From JAQBFJ01 sp032123435 (lineage in GTDB: Bacteria; Verrucomicrobiota; Kiritimatiellia; UBA8416; JAQBFJ01), in the NCBI GenBank assembly GCA_032123435.1, contig JAQBFJ010000153.1, positions 1 through 11,472 on the forward strand: a stretch of 11,472 nt of DNA, read 5' to 3'. Below, piece by piece: positions 1-7,092 of the stretch. Numbering within the stretch: position 1 is the stretch's first letter; the number at the start of each line of letters is the position of its first letter. The translations under genes and the position numbers were made by a program. The notes beneath the pieces are model-generated. The model was not told where the DNA came from. It worked only from the letters and a program-made list of their open reading frames with translations, and did no database searches.

Positions 1-967
1 TAATGCTTGATCCCAGCCCAATCCACATTGCATCAATAGCTGAGACAAACCCACAAGCCGGCGTGATAGCTACAAGCCCGGCCACGGCGCCTGTAATAAT
101 ACCCAGTGTTGTTGGTTTTTTGTGAATCAACCAATCCAAACCCGCCCATGTAGTCCCAGCCATTGCAGTAGCAACATGAGTAGTAATAAAAGCATTTGCC
201 GCGAGACCATTTGCTCCAAGAGCACTGCCGGCGTTGAAACCAAACCAGCCAAACCAGAGCATGCCGGCTCCCAAGATAGCCAACGGAAGATTGTGTGGAG
301 ACGGCACTGAATCCACACGTTTCCCCAGCACAAGTGCAGCCGCAAGTGCTGCCATACCGGCATTAATATGAACCACTGCGCCACCGGCAAAATCAAGAGC
401 GCCCATTTCGCGAAGAAATCCACCCATCCCCCAGACCCAGTGCGCTACCGGATCATAAACCAATGTTGTCCACAACAATGTGAAAAGACAGAATGCCGAA
501 AACCGCATACGTTCTGCGAACGCGCCTATAATCAATGCGGGAGTAATGATGGCAAATTTCAATTGAAACGCCATAAAAGCAGTATGCGGAATAGTCGGCG
601 CATACTGCGCGCTGGGTTCAGCACCAACCGTGCGCAGAAAAACCCATTTCAAACCCCCAATAATTCCGCAAACATCCGGTCCGAATGATAACGTATATCC
701 AAGCAATATCCACTGTAAGGTAACCAAACACATGGCCATGAAACATTGCATCAGCATCGACAATACGTTTTTTCTGCGAACCAGCCCTCCGTAAAAAAAA
801 GCAAGCCCAGGCGTCATCAGGAGCACCAACCCAGCACTGGCCAGCATCCATGCCGTGTCACCCGTATCAACCCTGACTACCTCACCTCCTGGTGACCCAA
901 CCACATCAGCCAGCGCCCCGCCAGATACCCCTAACATCACCATAAAAATTAAAATTATTCTTATCAT
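1..967 (-). CDS. amt: Ammonium transporter (Amt/MEP/Rh family), 3' part beyond the window
   Basis: Inner-membrane ammonium channel that takes up NH4+/NH3 when nitrogen is scarce. Translating the minus strand from 967 gives 322 open codons to the window edge. It begins with a signal-like hydrophobic segment ending GALA-D, as in many Amt proteins, followed by family blocks: TPGLAFFYGGLVRRKNV, the FAERMRF region, HWVWG, and FAGGAVVHINAG, which carries the first of the twin pore histidines. WFGWFGFNAGS and a TTLGIITGAVAGLVAITPACG block follow. The second pore histidine and the C-terminal PII-binding tail lie off the window. The start is the first ATG of the frame after an AGGAGG (minus strand, 980-985) with a rather long 12-nt spacer. 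Expression is probably sigma54-dependent, because a strong -24/-12 element lies just upstream, and the divergent neighbour is a NifA-like activator. The family call is very secure; whether this is AmtB or another paralogue is not resolved. Confidence 0.97.
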   Translation of the reverse strand, partial: MIRIILIFMVMLGVSGGALADVVGSPGGEVVRVDTGDTAWMLASAGLVLLMTPGLAFFYGGLVRRKNVLSMLMQCFMAMCLVTLQWILLGYTLSFGPDVCGIIGGLKWVFLRTVGAEPSAQYAPTIPHTAFMAFQLKFAIITPALIIGAFAERMRFSAFCLFTLLWTTLVYDPVAHWVWGMGGFLREMGALDFAGGAVVHINAGMAALAAALVLGKRVDSVPSPHNLPLAILGAGMLWFGWFGFNAGSALGANGLAANAFITTHVATAMAGTTWAGLDWLIHKKPTTLGIITGAVAGLVAITPACGFVSAIDAMWIGLGSSI

Positions 968-979
968 CAGAAATTTATT

Positions 980-985
980 CCTCCT
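980..985 (-). promoter_or_regulatory. Shine-Dalgarno of amt
   Basis: AGGAGG on the minus strand, 12 nt before the ATG at 967. The spacing is longer than ideal, but no closer in-frame start exists, so this supports the chosen amt start. Confidence 0.6.
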
Positions 986-1028
986 TTCCTGCTTTTCAGA
1001 ACACAAAATCGAATCCTGCTGATTTCAA

Positions 1029-1044
1029 TGCACCTATCGTGCCA
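1029..1044 (-). promoter_or_regulatory. Sigma54 (RpoN) -24/-12 promoter for amt
   Basis: Read on the minus strand the element is TGGCACGATAGGTGCA. Against the RpoN consensus TGGCACG-N4-TTGCA it differs at one position (GTGCA for TTGCA), and the invariant GG and GC are correctly spaced. Transcription would start near 1017-1018, leaving a leader of about 50 nt before the amt ATG. This fits ammonium transporters being a classic RpoN target. The promoter itself is seen directly; its use by the divergently encoded activator is inferred. Confidence 0.85.
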
Positions 1045-1110
1045 AACTTCATAGATTGAAGTTATGTTGCTAAACTGCAACGACTTACAATTACTCGTGC
1101 ATTCACTTCC

Positions 1111-1128
1111 TGTAAGCAATGAATTACA
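1111..1128. promoter_or_regulatory. Candidate activator-binding dyad upstream of the amt sigma54 promoter
   Basis: TGTAAGCAATGAATTACA is an inverted repeat, TGTAA-N8-TTACA. It lies about 95-110 bp upstream of the predicted amt transcription start, a normal distance for a sigma54 enhancer. A third half-site, CTTACA, lies at 1084-1089 and pairs with TGTAAG at 1111-1116. The spacing is TGT-N12-ACA, not the classical NifA TGT-N10-ACA, so the assignment to NifA-type binding is only an inference. Confidence 0.4.
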
Positions 1129-1136
1129 TTCTTGTA

Positions 1137-1146
1137 CACCTAGGTG
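1137..1146. promoter_or_regulatory. Perfect 10-bp palindrome CACCTAGGTG in the divergent spacer
   Basis: The palindrome CACCTAGGTG is followed by CATTG. The stretch TAGGTGCATTG (1141-1151) is an exact inverted copy of 1026-1036, which covers the -12 part of the amt sigma54 promoter. A weak sigma70-like pair, TTGTAC (1132-1137) and TACATT (1155-1160) with 17-nt spacing, brackets the palindrome and would face the activator gene. An autoregulatory operator is possible, but the sequence alone does not show it. Confidence 0.35.
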
Positions 1147-1209
1147 CATTGCGATACATTTTTGTCATAAACACTGCATTTATTGCCATGAAGAAAAAGG
1201 TGTCACCCA

Positions 1210-2757
1210 ATGAGCACTGATGTTGAAAAACGAAGCAGGCTTGAGCTGGAAATTTTATACAAGATCTCACAGGCTGTGGCTCATCAGCACAACATATCAT
1301 CTCTTTTAAGCGAGGTGCTTGATATAATGCACTCGGATATGGGACTGCTTCGCGGCACGCTCACATTCAGAAGGCCGGACAGTGATATTTTTGTTATTGA
1401 AGCGTCAAGCGGTCTGACAAAGGAAGAACGGAAACGCGGCCAATATAAACTTGGCGAGGGAATTACAGGAAGAGTGGCAAAGACAGGAAAGCCTGCCATA
1501 ATCCCGGATATAACAAAAGATTCAAATTTCCTGGATAGAACCCGTTCAAGAAAAAAAGCGCCCGTTTCCTTTCTCTGCGTTCCAATTGTATACCAGCGCA
1601 CAGTCATAGGAACAATGAGCATAGACATACCTATCGCCAGCGAAAAGGAGCTCGATCATAATCTTAAGTTCCTGAAGCTGGTGACCGACCTGCTGGCAGA
1701 AGGTGTTGCCGGCATCAGGGAACAAATTGAGGAGCGCGAAAGTCTGTTGGCGGAAAACCGCAAGTTACGCCAACAACTCGGCGAACATTTCAATCCCAGC
1801 AACATAACAGGCAATTGTAACAGCATGCGGCTTATATACGATCAGATCGCTCAAGTAGCCAACAGCACAGCTACAGTTCTGATTAGAGGTGAATCAGGCA
1901 CCGGCAAGGAACTGGTAGCCAACGCCATCCATTACTGCAGTCCCCGGAAAAACAACTCTTTCATAAGGGTCAATTGCGCTGCTCTGCCCGAAAATCTTAT
2001 CGAAAGCGAGCTGTTTGGACACGAAAAGGGCGCGTTTACCAGCGCAATGCAACAGCGTAAGGGGCGATTTGAACTTGCGAACGGGGGAACACTATTCCTG
2101 GATGAAATCGGCGATGTTTCTCCAAGCGTTCAAGTACGTCTGCTCAGAGTCCTGCAGGAACGGACTTTCGAACGCGTTGGCGGAAGTGAACCAGTATCGG
2201 TCAATGTCAGAATTATAGCCGCAACAAGTCAAAATCTCGAGGAAGCAATGCGCGTGAATAAATTCAGGGAAGACCTCTATTACCGGCTTAATGTTTTCCC
2301 TATAATGATGCCTCCTCTGCGCGAAAGACGTTCCGACATCATCCTGCTGGCTGACCATTTTGTTGAAAAATACAACCGCTTATACAACAAAAACATTAAA
2401 CGCATATCAACTGCCGCCATAAATATGATGATGGTATACCACTGGCCCGGCAATGTTCGCGAACTGGAAAACTGCATCGAACGTGCTGTCCTTACCAGCA
2501 TGGATGACGTTGTACACGGCTATACACTTCCTCCTTCTCTCCAAACCAGCGAACAAACAAACACATGCCTGCTTCCCACCGCCGGCGCCAGCTTGAAAGA
2601 CATGATGGAATCATACGAAAAGGAATTGATAACAGACGCTTTGAAAAAATGCCGTGGTAATGCTTCTGCCGCGGCACGCGAACTAAAAGTCACACAGCGA
2701 ATAATGAACTACAGAATTAAACAGCTAAAGATAAAAACTTCAGACTACAGAACCTGA
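1210..2757 (+). CDS. NifA-like sigma54-dependent transcriptional activator (GAF, AAA+, Fis HTH)
   Basis: Bacterial enhancer-binding protein of 515 aa that remodels sigma54 RNA polymerase by ATP hydrolysis. Residues about 18-165 form a GAF sensor domain and 170-190 a coiled linker. The AAA+ core has Walker A GESGTGKE (227-234), the L1 loop GAFTSA (274-279), Walker B TLFLDEIGD (294-302), the arginine-finger region FREDLYYRL (352-360) and sensor II GNVRELEN (414-421). A Fis-type HTH occupies about 484-507, ending in the NifA-like pattern AAARELKVTQRIMNYRI. The domain order and motifs match NifA. The interdomain linker lacks the four-cysteine pattern of oxygen-sensitive NifA, having a single Cys near 453. 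The middle glycine-to-serine change in GAFTGA is unusual. The ATG start has a weak AAGGTG seven nt upstream. It diverges from amt, so control of ammonium uptake or nitrogen fixation is likely; a true nif role is unproven because no nif genes are in view. Confidence 0.9.
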   Translation: MSTDVEKRSRLELEILYKISQAVAHQHNISSLLSEVLDIMHSDMGLLRGTLTFRRPDSDIFVIEASSGLTKEERKRGQYKLGEGITGRVAKTGKPAIIPDITKDSNFLDRTRSRKKAPVSFLCVPIVYQRTVIGTMSIDIPIASEKELDHNLKFLKLVTDLLAEGVAGIREQIEERESLLAENRKLRQQLGEHFNPSNITGNCNSMRLIYDQIAQVANSTATVLIRGESGTGKELVANAIHYCSPRKNNSFIRVNCAALPENLIESELFGHEKGAFTSAMQQRKGRFELANGGTLFLDEIGDVSPSVQVRLLRVLQERTFERVGGSEPVSVNVRIIAATSQNLEEAMRVNKFREDLYYRLNVFPIMMPPLRERRSDIILLADHFVEKYNRLYNKNIKRISTAAINMMMVYHWPGNVRELENCIERAVLTSMDDVVHGYTLPPSLQTSEQTNTCLLPTAGASLKDMMESYEKELITDALKKCRGNASAAARELKVTQRIMNYRIKQLKIKTSDYRT

Positions 2758-3054
2758 ACTGCCATTAACTTTCAACCGTCGCTTCTCTTTCCGAATCAGC
2801 CATAAGTTCCGCACATAAACTACAAGACCAACAGATTGGCCGAGCGTGAAAACAGGCTCCTTCAGCCATATAGCATAAACCAGGACAAGCGCGCCCCCAA
2901 TAATCGAAAGATACCAGAACAAGACCGGAACTGTTGACTTCCCCTGCTTCTCGGATGCAATCCACTGCACCAGAAAACGGGAGAAAAAACAAGCCTGGCC
3001 AATAAGTCCCACAATGGCCATCGGTCGCCCAAGCGCCGCGATGAATTCATGCAT
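2740..3054 (-). CDS. LAB_N-domain small inner-membrane protein
   Basis: A 104-aa protein with about three hydrophobic segments that matches the lipid A biosynthesis N-terminal domain family (LAB_N). The diagnostic pattern is present: GQACFFSRFLVQWIASEK (about 19-36), then S-x-VP-x-LFWYLSIIGG, LVYAI, PVFTLGQ and VYVRNLWLI. Such proteins occur free-standing beside dolichol/undecaprenyl-phosphate sugar transferases and are thought to act in lipid-linked sugar or lipid A modification; their reaction is not known. The ATG overlaps the end of the upstream glycosyltransferase in an ATGCATGA arrangement, so the two are translationally coupled. The last codons overlap the end of the convergent activator gene by 18 bp. 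Confidence 0.88.
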   Translation of the reverse strand: MHEFIAALGRPMAIVGLIGQACFFSRFLVQWIASEKQGKSTVPVLFWYLSIIGGALVLVYAIWLKEPVFTLGQSVGLVVYVRNLWLIRKEKRRLKVNGSSGSVV

Positions 3055-3766
3055 TACGCACCTCTTCCTCCATAACCGAATAAAGTCTCACCCGTTTCTG
3101 CATCCACCTTACAGCCAGCAGATCAGAAATGGTTCTAAATAATCTTCCAGCGTTCGTATACTTGCTTTTACCGGCACTCCTTTGCCTGTGATTCACCGAC
3201 ACCTGCTTGATTCTGGCGCCTCTCATCATTGCCAACGCCGGAAGAAATCTATGCATACCGTGAAACATGGGCAGATCATGCACAACATCAGCCCGAAACG
3301 CCTTAAGAGAACAACCCGTGTCTATAATACCATCCTTCAGAATCATCCGGCGAATATTGTTGGCTATTTTACTGCCCAATACTTTTGACTGTGTATCGCG
3401 GCGGTTGGCCCGGTATCCGCAACACACATCACAATTCTCAAGCTCCTTGATCAGTTTGGGTATGTCGCACGGGTCATTCTGCCCATCGCCATCCATTAAC
3501 ACAATACTCTTGCCGCGGCAATGTTTGAACCCAACCGAGAATGCCGCGCTCTGCCCGGAATTAGGCGTTATGGAAAGAACCCTTATGCCGGACAATTCGT
3601 GGGTAAGTTTCTTTAAAATATCCAACGTGCCGTCTTTTGAACCGTCGTTAACCACAATAATTTCGAAAGACAAACCATTGCCACACAGTATTGAACGCGC
3701 TTCCCTGACAGTTGCCTCAATACAGTCTTCTTCGTTATAAGCAGGAATAATAAGGGATATTTCCAT
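3047..3766 (-). CDS. Family 2 glycosyltransferase, DPM1/polyprenyl-phosphate sugar type
   Basis: A 239-aa cytoplasmic GT-A fold enzyme, expected to transfer a nucleotide-activated sugar to a polyprenyl phosphate carrier. Visible motifs are the N-terminal IIPAYNEED (6-14), VVNDGSKDGT (38-47), the metal-binding MDGDGQNDP (91-99), HRFLP (172-176) and HRQRSAGKSKY (193-203), in the order typical of dolichyl-phosphate-mannose-synthase-like enzymes. I place the start at MEISLII because the family begins there; the frame stays open 33 codons further upstream, but that extension shows no homology-like features. The C-terminal double membrane hairpin of GtrB-like members is absent. It is the first gene of a coupled pair with the LAB_N protein. 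This pair is often accompanied by an ArnT-like transferase, which is not here. Sugar and acceptor are unknown. Confidence 0.9.
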   Translation of the reverse strand: MEISLIIPAYNEEDCIEATVREARSILCGNGLSFEIIVVNDGSKDGTLDILKKLTHELSGIRVLSITPNSGQSAAFSVGFKHCRGKSIVLMDGDGQNDPCDIPKLIKELENCDVCCGYRANRRDTQSKVLGSKIANNIRRMILKDGIIDTGCSLKAFRADVVHDLPMFHGMHRFLPALAMMRGARIKQVSVNHRQRSAGKSKYTNAGRLFRTISDLLAVRWMQKRVRLYSVMEEEVRNA

Positions 3767-3964
3767 ACATAGTCTCGTGATCGTTGCGCATGAACAAGAA
3801 CAGACTATATACAACTTCAATGCAACAGGCCAATATAAACTTCCACATTCAACACCAGCATCCAAACAGCCATCACTATTTCCTCTTCACAAAACTTAAT
3901 CCGTTTGTTAAAGTTCGGATCCATAAATACAGCGACAGCCAGTATGATTCGGGGAGAACAGAGA
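3767..3964. other. Divergent spacer between the glycosyltransferase and hypB
   Basis: About 200 bp separate the leftward glycosyltransferase operon from the rightward hyp operon. It must carry both promoters, but I find no convincing sigma54 element and only poor sigma70-like hexamers. No HypA-like frame (MHE-type start, CxxC pairs) is present. The hypB frame stays open back to a TTG at 3905, so part of this spacer could be coding if an upstream start is used. Confidence 0.5.
3951..3956 (+). promoter_or_regulatory. Shine-Dalgarno deciding the hypB start
   Basis: GGGGAG lies eight nt before the TTG at 3965. The alternative ATG at 3944 and TTG at 3905 have no comparable site upstream, so this favours the TTG at 3965 as the hypB start. 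Confidence 0.55.
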
Positions 3965-4624
3965 TTGAGCATAAACATCAAAGTATATAAGGATTTGATG
4001 GGCGCAAATGAAGAATGGGCCGCCAAGACCCGTCTCCTGCTCAAAAAACATAATATACAAATGCTCAACTTCATAGGATCGCCCGGCTCTGGAAAAACAT
4101 CTCTTCTGGAGAAAATGGTCGGCCGACTCGCCGACAAACGTTTCGCCGTCCTGGAAGGAGACGTGGAAACAACACTTGATGCCGAACGGCTCGCCATCTT
4201 GAATATTCCAGTAAGCCAGCTCCTGACGGGCGGATCATGCCATCTTGAAGCCAAGCTGGTACATCACGCACTTATAGATTTGCCGCTTGCAAAGCTGGAC
4301 CTGGTAATAGTCGAAAACGTCGGAAATCTGGTCTGCCCCGCTGAATTCGACATTGGCGAACTCGCCAAAATCGCGTTTCTCAGCGTAACGGAAGGCGAAG
4401 ATAAACCTTTGAAATACCCATTACTATTCAGAGAAGCAAAGGCTGTCATCCTGACCAAAACAGATCTTGTCCCCTATCTGGATTTCAACATGGAGAAGTA
4501 CATGACTGCAATCCACACCGTGAACTCTGAACTGCCGGTCTTTCCCGTTTCGGCTAAATCGGGTGACGGATTAACGGCATGGATTGAATGGGTAATTTCA
4601 ACAAGTAAAAACAGTGCGCAATAA
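3965..4624 (+). CDS. hypB: Hydrogenase nickel incorporation GTPase HypB
   Basis: SIMIBI-class GTPase that, with HypA, delivers nickel to the [NiFe]-hydrogenase large subunit. From the TTG start the product is 219 aa, beginning MSINIKVYKDLMGANEE as HypB proteins usually do. It shows the P-loop GSPGSGKT (38-45), an EGDVETTLDAERL switch block, the metal site C92-H93 in GGSCHLEAK with C124 in ENVGNLVCPAEFD, VTEGEDKPLKYP, and the G4-like TKTD (164-167). The N-terminal CxxCGC nickel site of E. coli HypB and the histidine-rich stretch of storage-type HypB are both absent. An ATG at 3944 (226 aa) or a TTG at 3905 (239 aa) are alternative starts. It is the first gene of the hyp operon and overlaps hypF by 11 bp. 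No hypA is adjacent, so HypA must be encoded elsewhere. Confidence 0.95.
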   Translation: MSINIKVYKDLMGANEEWAAKTRLLLKKHNIQMLNFIGSPGSGKTSLLEKMVGRLADKRFAVLEGDVETTLDAERLAILNIPVSQLLTGGSCHLEAKLVHHALIDLPLAKLDLVIVENVGNLVCPAEFDIGELAKIAFLSVTEGEDKPLKYPLLFREAKAVILTKTDLVPYLDFNMEKYMTAIHTVNSELPVFPVSAKSGDGLTAWIEWVISTSKNSAQ

Positions 4625-5750
4625 TAAACAGCCCCTTTCATGCTCACACGGACCAATGCCAACGGCGATTCCACTACCGTTCGAAGGCCCACGCGTAATA
4701 GGCTGTGGCGCCGAAAGCAACAACTCTTTCTGCTTGACCCGAAGCAAAGAGGCCTACGTTTCATGGAACACAGGCGACCTCACGGAATACAGAAACTACA
4801 TGACATATCTTGAATCCATCAATGAGCTTGAAAATATACTCGGTATACAGCCTGAAATAGCCGCTCACGATATGCATCCCGACTACATAACAACGCGCTA
4901 TGCGGCCCAAACGGGATTGAAAACAGAGAGCATTCAGCACCATCACGCCCACATAGCCGCATGCATGCTTGAACATCAACTCAACGAAACCGTAATCGGC
5001 GTTGCATTCGATGGAATGGGACTGGGCGATGACGGCACCTTGTGGGGCGGCGAGTTTCTGATCGCCAACTTTAAAGAATATCACAGAGCATGCCATTTCA
5101 AACAATATCCATTGCCCGGCGGCGATCAGGCCACCATCTATCCGCCACGCATGGCCTTGAGCTGTCTGATTGCCGAACTGGACAATGAACACACCATCAA
5201 ACGGATTCTGCCGGCAATCGATAACGAAACATACCAGGCCTTACGACATATGATTAAAAACAATCTGCGTTCACCTTTGACCTCCAGCGCAGGACGTCTA
5301 TTCGACGCGGTTTCCGCAATGCTCAAACTATGTACCGGCAAAATAACCCGGCCGGCTGAAGCGGCTATAAATCTGCAGAACGCCGCAACGGAACATACTG
5401 AATCAATATACCCATTTGAAATAAACGATAATGTTCTGAATTTCGGTCCTATGCTCCGTGAAATCGTCTGTGATATTGACAAGAAGATCGATAAAGGGCA
5501 TATCTCTTCCGTTTTCCACAACACGCTGGCGGCAGCAGCAACAGCAGTGTGTGAGGAAATCAGGTCAAAAGAAAAAATAAATAAAGTTATGTTGTCCGGA
5601 GGAGTTTTCCTGAACACAAGACTTCTGGAATTAACAACTGATAAACTGCACAATAGGAATTTCGATGTTTATACGCACCAGCTTCTGTCAACAAGTGATG
5701 TTAATATAGGGCTCGGCCAGGCCGTAATAGCCATGGCAAGAGCATGTTGA
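4614..5750 (+). CDS. hypF: Short HypF: carbamoyltransferase (Kae1-like) domain only
   Basis: HypF makes the thiocarboxamide on HypE that becomes the cyanide ligand of the hydrogenase iron. Full-length HypF is about 750 aa: acylphosphatase, two zinc fingers, YrdC-like adenylation domain and Kae1-like transfer domain. This product is 378 aa and begins in the linker after the YrdC domain (GPMPTAIPLP resembles the usual RGYxPxPIxLP). It keeps the whole Kae1-like part: NNSFCLTR, DMHPDYITT, metal-binding HHHAH (109-113), DGMGLGDDGTLWGGEF (133-148), SGGVFLNTRL (328-337) and SDVNIGLGQA (361-370). The start is a GTG overlapping hypB; an in-frame ATG at 4656 is the alternative. All transfer-domain motifs look intact, so it is probably functional, with carbamoyl-adenylate made by another protein. 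From memory, a shortened active HypF1 has been described in Ralstonia eutropha. The missing domains do not occur elsewhere in the window. Confidence 0.93.
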   Translation: MRNNKQPLSCSHGPMPTAIPLPFEGPRVIGCGAESNNSFCLTRSKEAYVSWNTGDLTEYRNYMTYLESINELENILGIQPEIAAHDMHPDYITTRYAAQTGLKTESIQHHHAHIAACMLEHQLNETVIGVAFDGMGLGDDGTLWGGEFLIANFKEYHRACHFKQYPLPGGDQATIYPPRMALSCLIAELDNEHTIKRILPAIDNETYQALRHMIKNNLRSPLTSSAGRLFDAVSAMLKLCTGKITRPAEAAINLQNAATEHTESIYPFEINDNVLNFGPMLREIVCDIDKKIDKGHISSVFHNTLAAAATAVCEEIRSKEKINKVMLSGGVFLNTRLLELTTDKLHNRNFDVYTHQLLSTSDVNIGLGQAVIAMARAC

Positions 5751-5770
5751 AGAATGGAGAAAAGACCGTA

Positions 5771-5983
5771 ATGTGTTTAGCCGTACCAGCTAAAATAGTA
5801 GAACTTGAAGGAAGCGAAGCCATCGTTGAAATAGAAGGTGTCCGCCGCAAAAGCAACGTGTTCCTTATTAAAGACCCCAAAATCGGCGACTATGTTCTGC
5901 TCCATGCCGGATTTGCCATACAGAAATGGTCGGAATCAGATGTGCAGGAATATAATGAAATCATGGACAGTATGCGGATTTAA
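5771..5983 (+). CDS. hypC: Hydrogenase assembly chaperone HypC
   Basis: Small chaperone of 70 aa that carries the Fe(CN)2CO moiety with HypD and escorts the hydrogenase large subunit. It begins with the diagnostic MCLAVPAKIVELEG; Cys2 is the essential iron-binding residue once Met1 is removed, which fixes the start at 5771. The frame is open from an ATG at 5744, but starting there would bury Cys2 behind nine extra residues. Further family blocks are VGDYVLLHAGFAIQK-like (here IGDYVLLHAGFAIQK) and the acidic C-terminal helix. GGAG at 5756-5759 lies 11 nt upstream. It follows hypF by 20 bp and precedes hypD by 32 bp in the same operon. Confidence 0.96.
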   Translation: MCLAVPAKIVELEGSEAIVEIEGVRRKSNVFLIKDPKIGDYVLLHAGFAIQKWSESDVQEYNEIMDSMRI

Positions 5984-6015
5984 ACTCCAAAACATATCAT
6001 GCCGCGGAAAAACAG

Positions 6016-7092
6016 ATGAACAATGATATTATAGAAACCATGCGTTCCCTGGCCAATACCATTGGCCATCCCGTAAAACTCATGGAAGTCTGCGGCACCC
6101 ATACCATGGCCGCGTTTCGCACGGGACTCCGCTCACTTCTTCCTGAAAACGTTAAGCTCCTGTCCGGACCAGGCTGTCCCGTATGCGTAACGCCAAATGA
6201 GTATCTTGATCTGGCAATAGCCATAGCAAATGAACCGAATGTGATAACAACAACATTCGGCGACATGCTGAGGGTACCCGGAACCAATATGTCACTTGAA
6301 CACGCCAGAGCATACGGCTCTGATGTAAGAGTGGTATATTCACCACTGGATGCTCTCAACACCGCGAAAGAACAACCTGATAAACGGATTGTATTTCTCG
6401 GAGTAGGATTTGAGACCACAACACCAACAGTAGCATGGACTATCAAAGAGGCAAAACAATCCGGCATTTCAAACTATTCTGTATTGTGTGCACATAAGAC
6501 AATTCCAGAAGCCATGCTGGCCCTGCCTGCCGGAGGCGATGTGAGTATAGATGGTTTTATATGCCCCGGCCATGTCAGCGTTATAACAGGCGCCAGAGCA
6601 TATGAATCTGTTTGTGCCGAACACCATATTCCGTGCGTGATTACCGGCTTTGAAGCCGCCGATATGGCACGCGCGATTAACATGATTCTCCGCCAGATTT
6701 CCAATAAACAAGCCATGGTTGAAATCGAATATACCCGTAGTGTTACCATGGAAGGCAATACAACAGCACAAGACTTATGCGCGGAAGTTTTTGAAAAATC
6801 AGACGCACAATGGCGCGGACTCGGAACAATACCTGACAGCGGCTTGAAAATACGCAACAACTACGCCGAACATGACGCACAAAACATCTTTCCAGAAATA
6901 CAACCCCCACCATCAGTCAACGAACAGGGCTGTATCTGCGGAGATATTCTGCGTGGTGTCAGGCTTCCAACAGATTGCGGGCTTTTCAGCCAGAAATGCA
7001 CGCCATCCAGCCCGATTGGCGCGTGTATGGTATCAAGTGAAGGAACCTGCGCCGCATATTTCAAATACGCTCGTCATCAGAAGAAACCATAA
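6016..7092 (+). CDS. hypD: Hydrogenase formation protein HypD
   Basis: [4Fe-4S] scaffold of 358 aa on which, with HypC, the Fe(CN)2CO group is assembled. Conserved elements are EVCGTHT (24-30), GPGCPVCVTP (51-60), the GVGFETTTPT block and the HKTIPEAM and CPGHVSVI segments. A C-terminal cysteine cluster (C306, C308, C321, C328, C337, C345) lies in the pattern CGDILRG, CTPSSPIGACMVSSEGTC, and includes the Fe-S ligands and redox disulfide partners. Length is normal for the family. The ATG at 6016 is preceded only by a weak GGAAAA. It is followed by a 184-bp gap before hypE, wider than the other operon spacings. Confidence 0.97.
   Translation: MNNDIIETMRSLANTIGHPVKLMEVCGTHTMAAFRTGLRSLLPENVKLLSGPGCPVCVTPNEYLDLAIAIANEPNVITTTFGDMLRVPGTNMSLEHARAYGSDVRVVYSPLDALNTAKEQPDKRIVFLGVGFETTTPTVAWTIKEAKQSGISNYSVLCAHKTIPEAMLALPAGGDVSIDGFICPGHVSVITGARAYESVCAEHHIPCVITGFEAADMARAINMILRQISNKQAMVEIEYTRSVTMEGNTTAQDLCAEVFEKSDAQWRGLGTIPDSGLKIRNNYAEHDAQNIFPEIQPPPSVNEQGCICGDILRGVRLPTDCGLFSQKCTPSSPIGACMVSSEGTCAAYFKYARHQKKP

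Noticed and set aside
127..423. Minus-strand 98-residue frame inside the amt region
   Set aside because: It is out of frame with the clear Amt reading frame that covers the whole interval.
122..688. Plus-strand frames opposite amt
   Set aside because: Antisense shadows of the transporter gene, with no ribosome binding sites or recognisable motifs.
1045..1209. Classical NifA enhancer TGT-N10-ACA
   Set aside because: No exact copy was found by eye on either strand; the nearest dyad has a 12-nt spacer.
2755..2800. Bidirectional terminator between the activator and LAB_N genes
   Set aside because: The genes overlap and no stable stem followed by a T run is seen.
3767..3865. N-terminal extension of the glycosyltransferase
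   Set aside because: The 33 extra codons lack family features; GT2 proteins start directly at the MEISLIIPAYNEE-type strand.
3767..3964. Sigma54 promoter for the hyp operon
   Set aside because: No GG-N10-GC element with reasonable flanking bases is present.
3817..4254. Minus-strand 145-residue frame opposite hypB
   Set aside because: Antisense to well-conserved HypB motifs; composition is typical of a reverse-strand shadow.
3767..4613. Lost N-terminal half of HypF upstream by frameshift
   Set aside because: No acylphosphatase, CxxC zinc-finger or YrdC-like residues appear in any frame; the space is filled by hypB.
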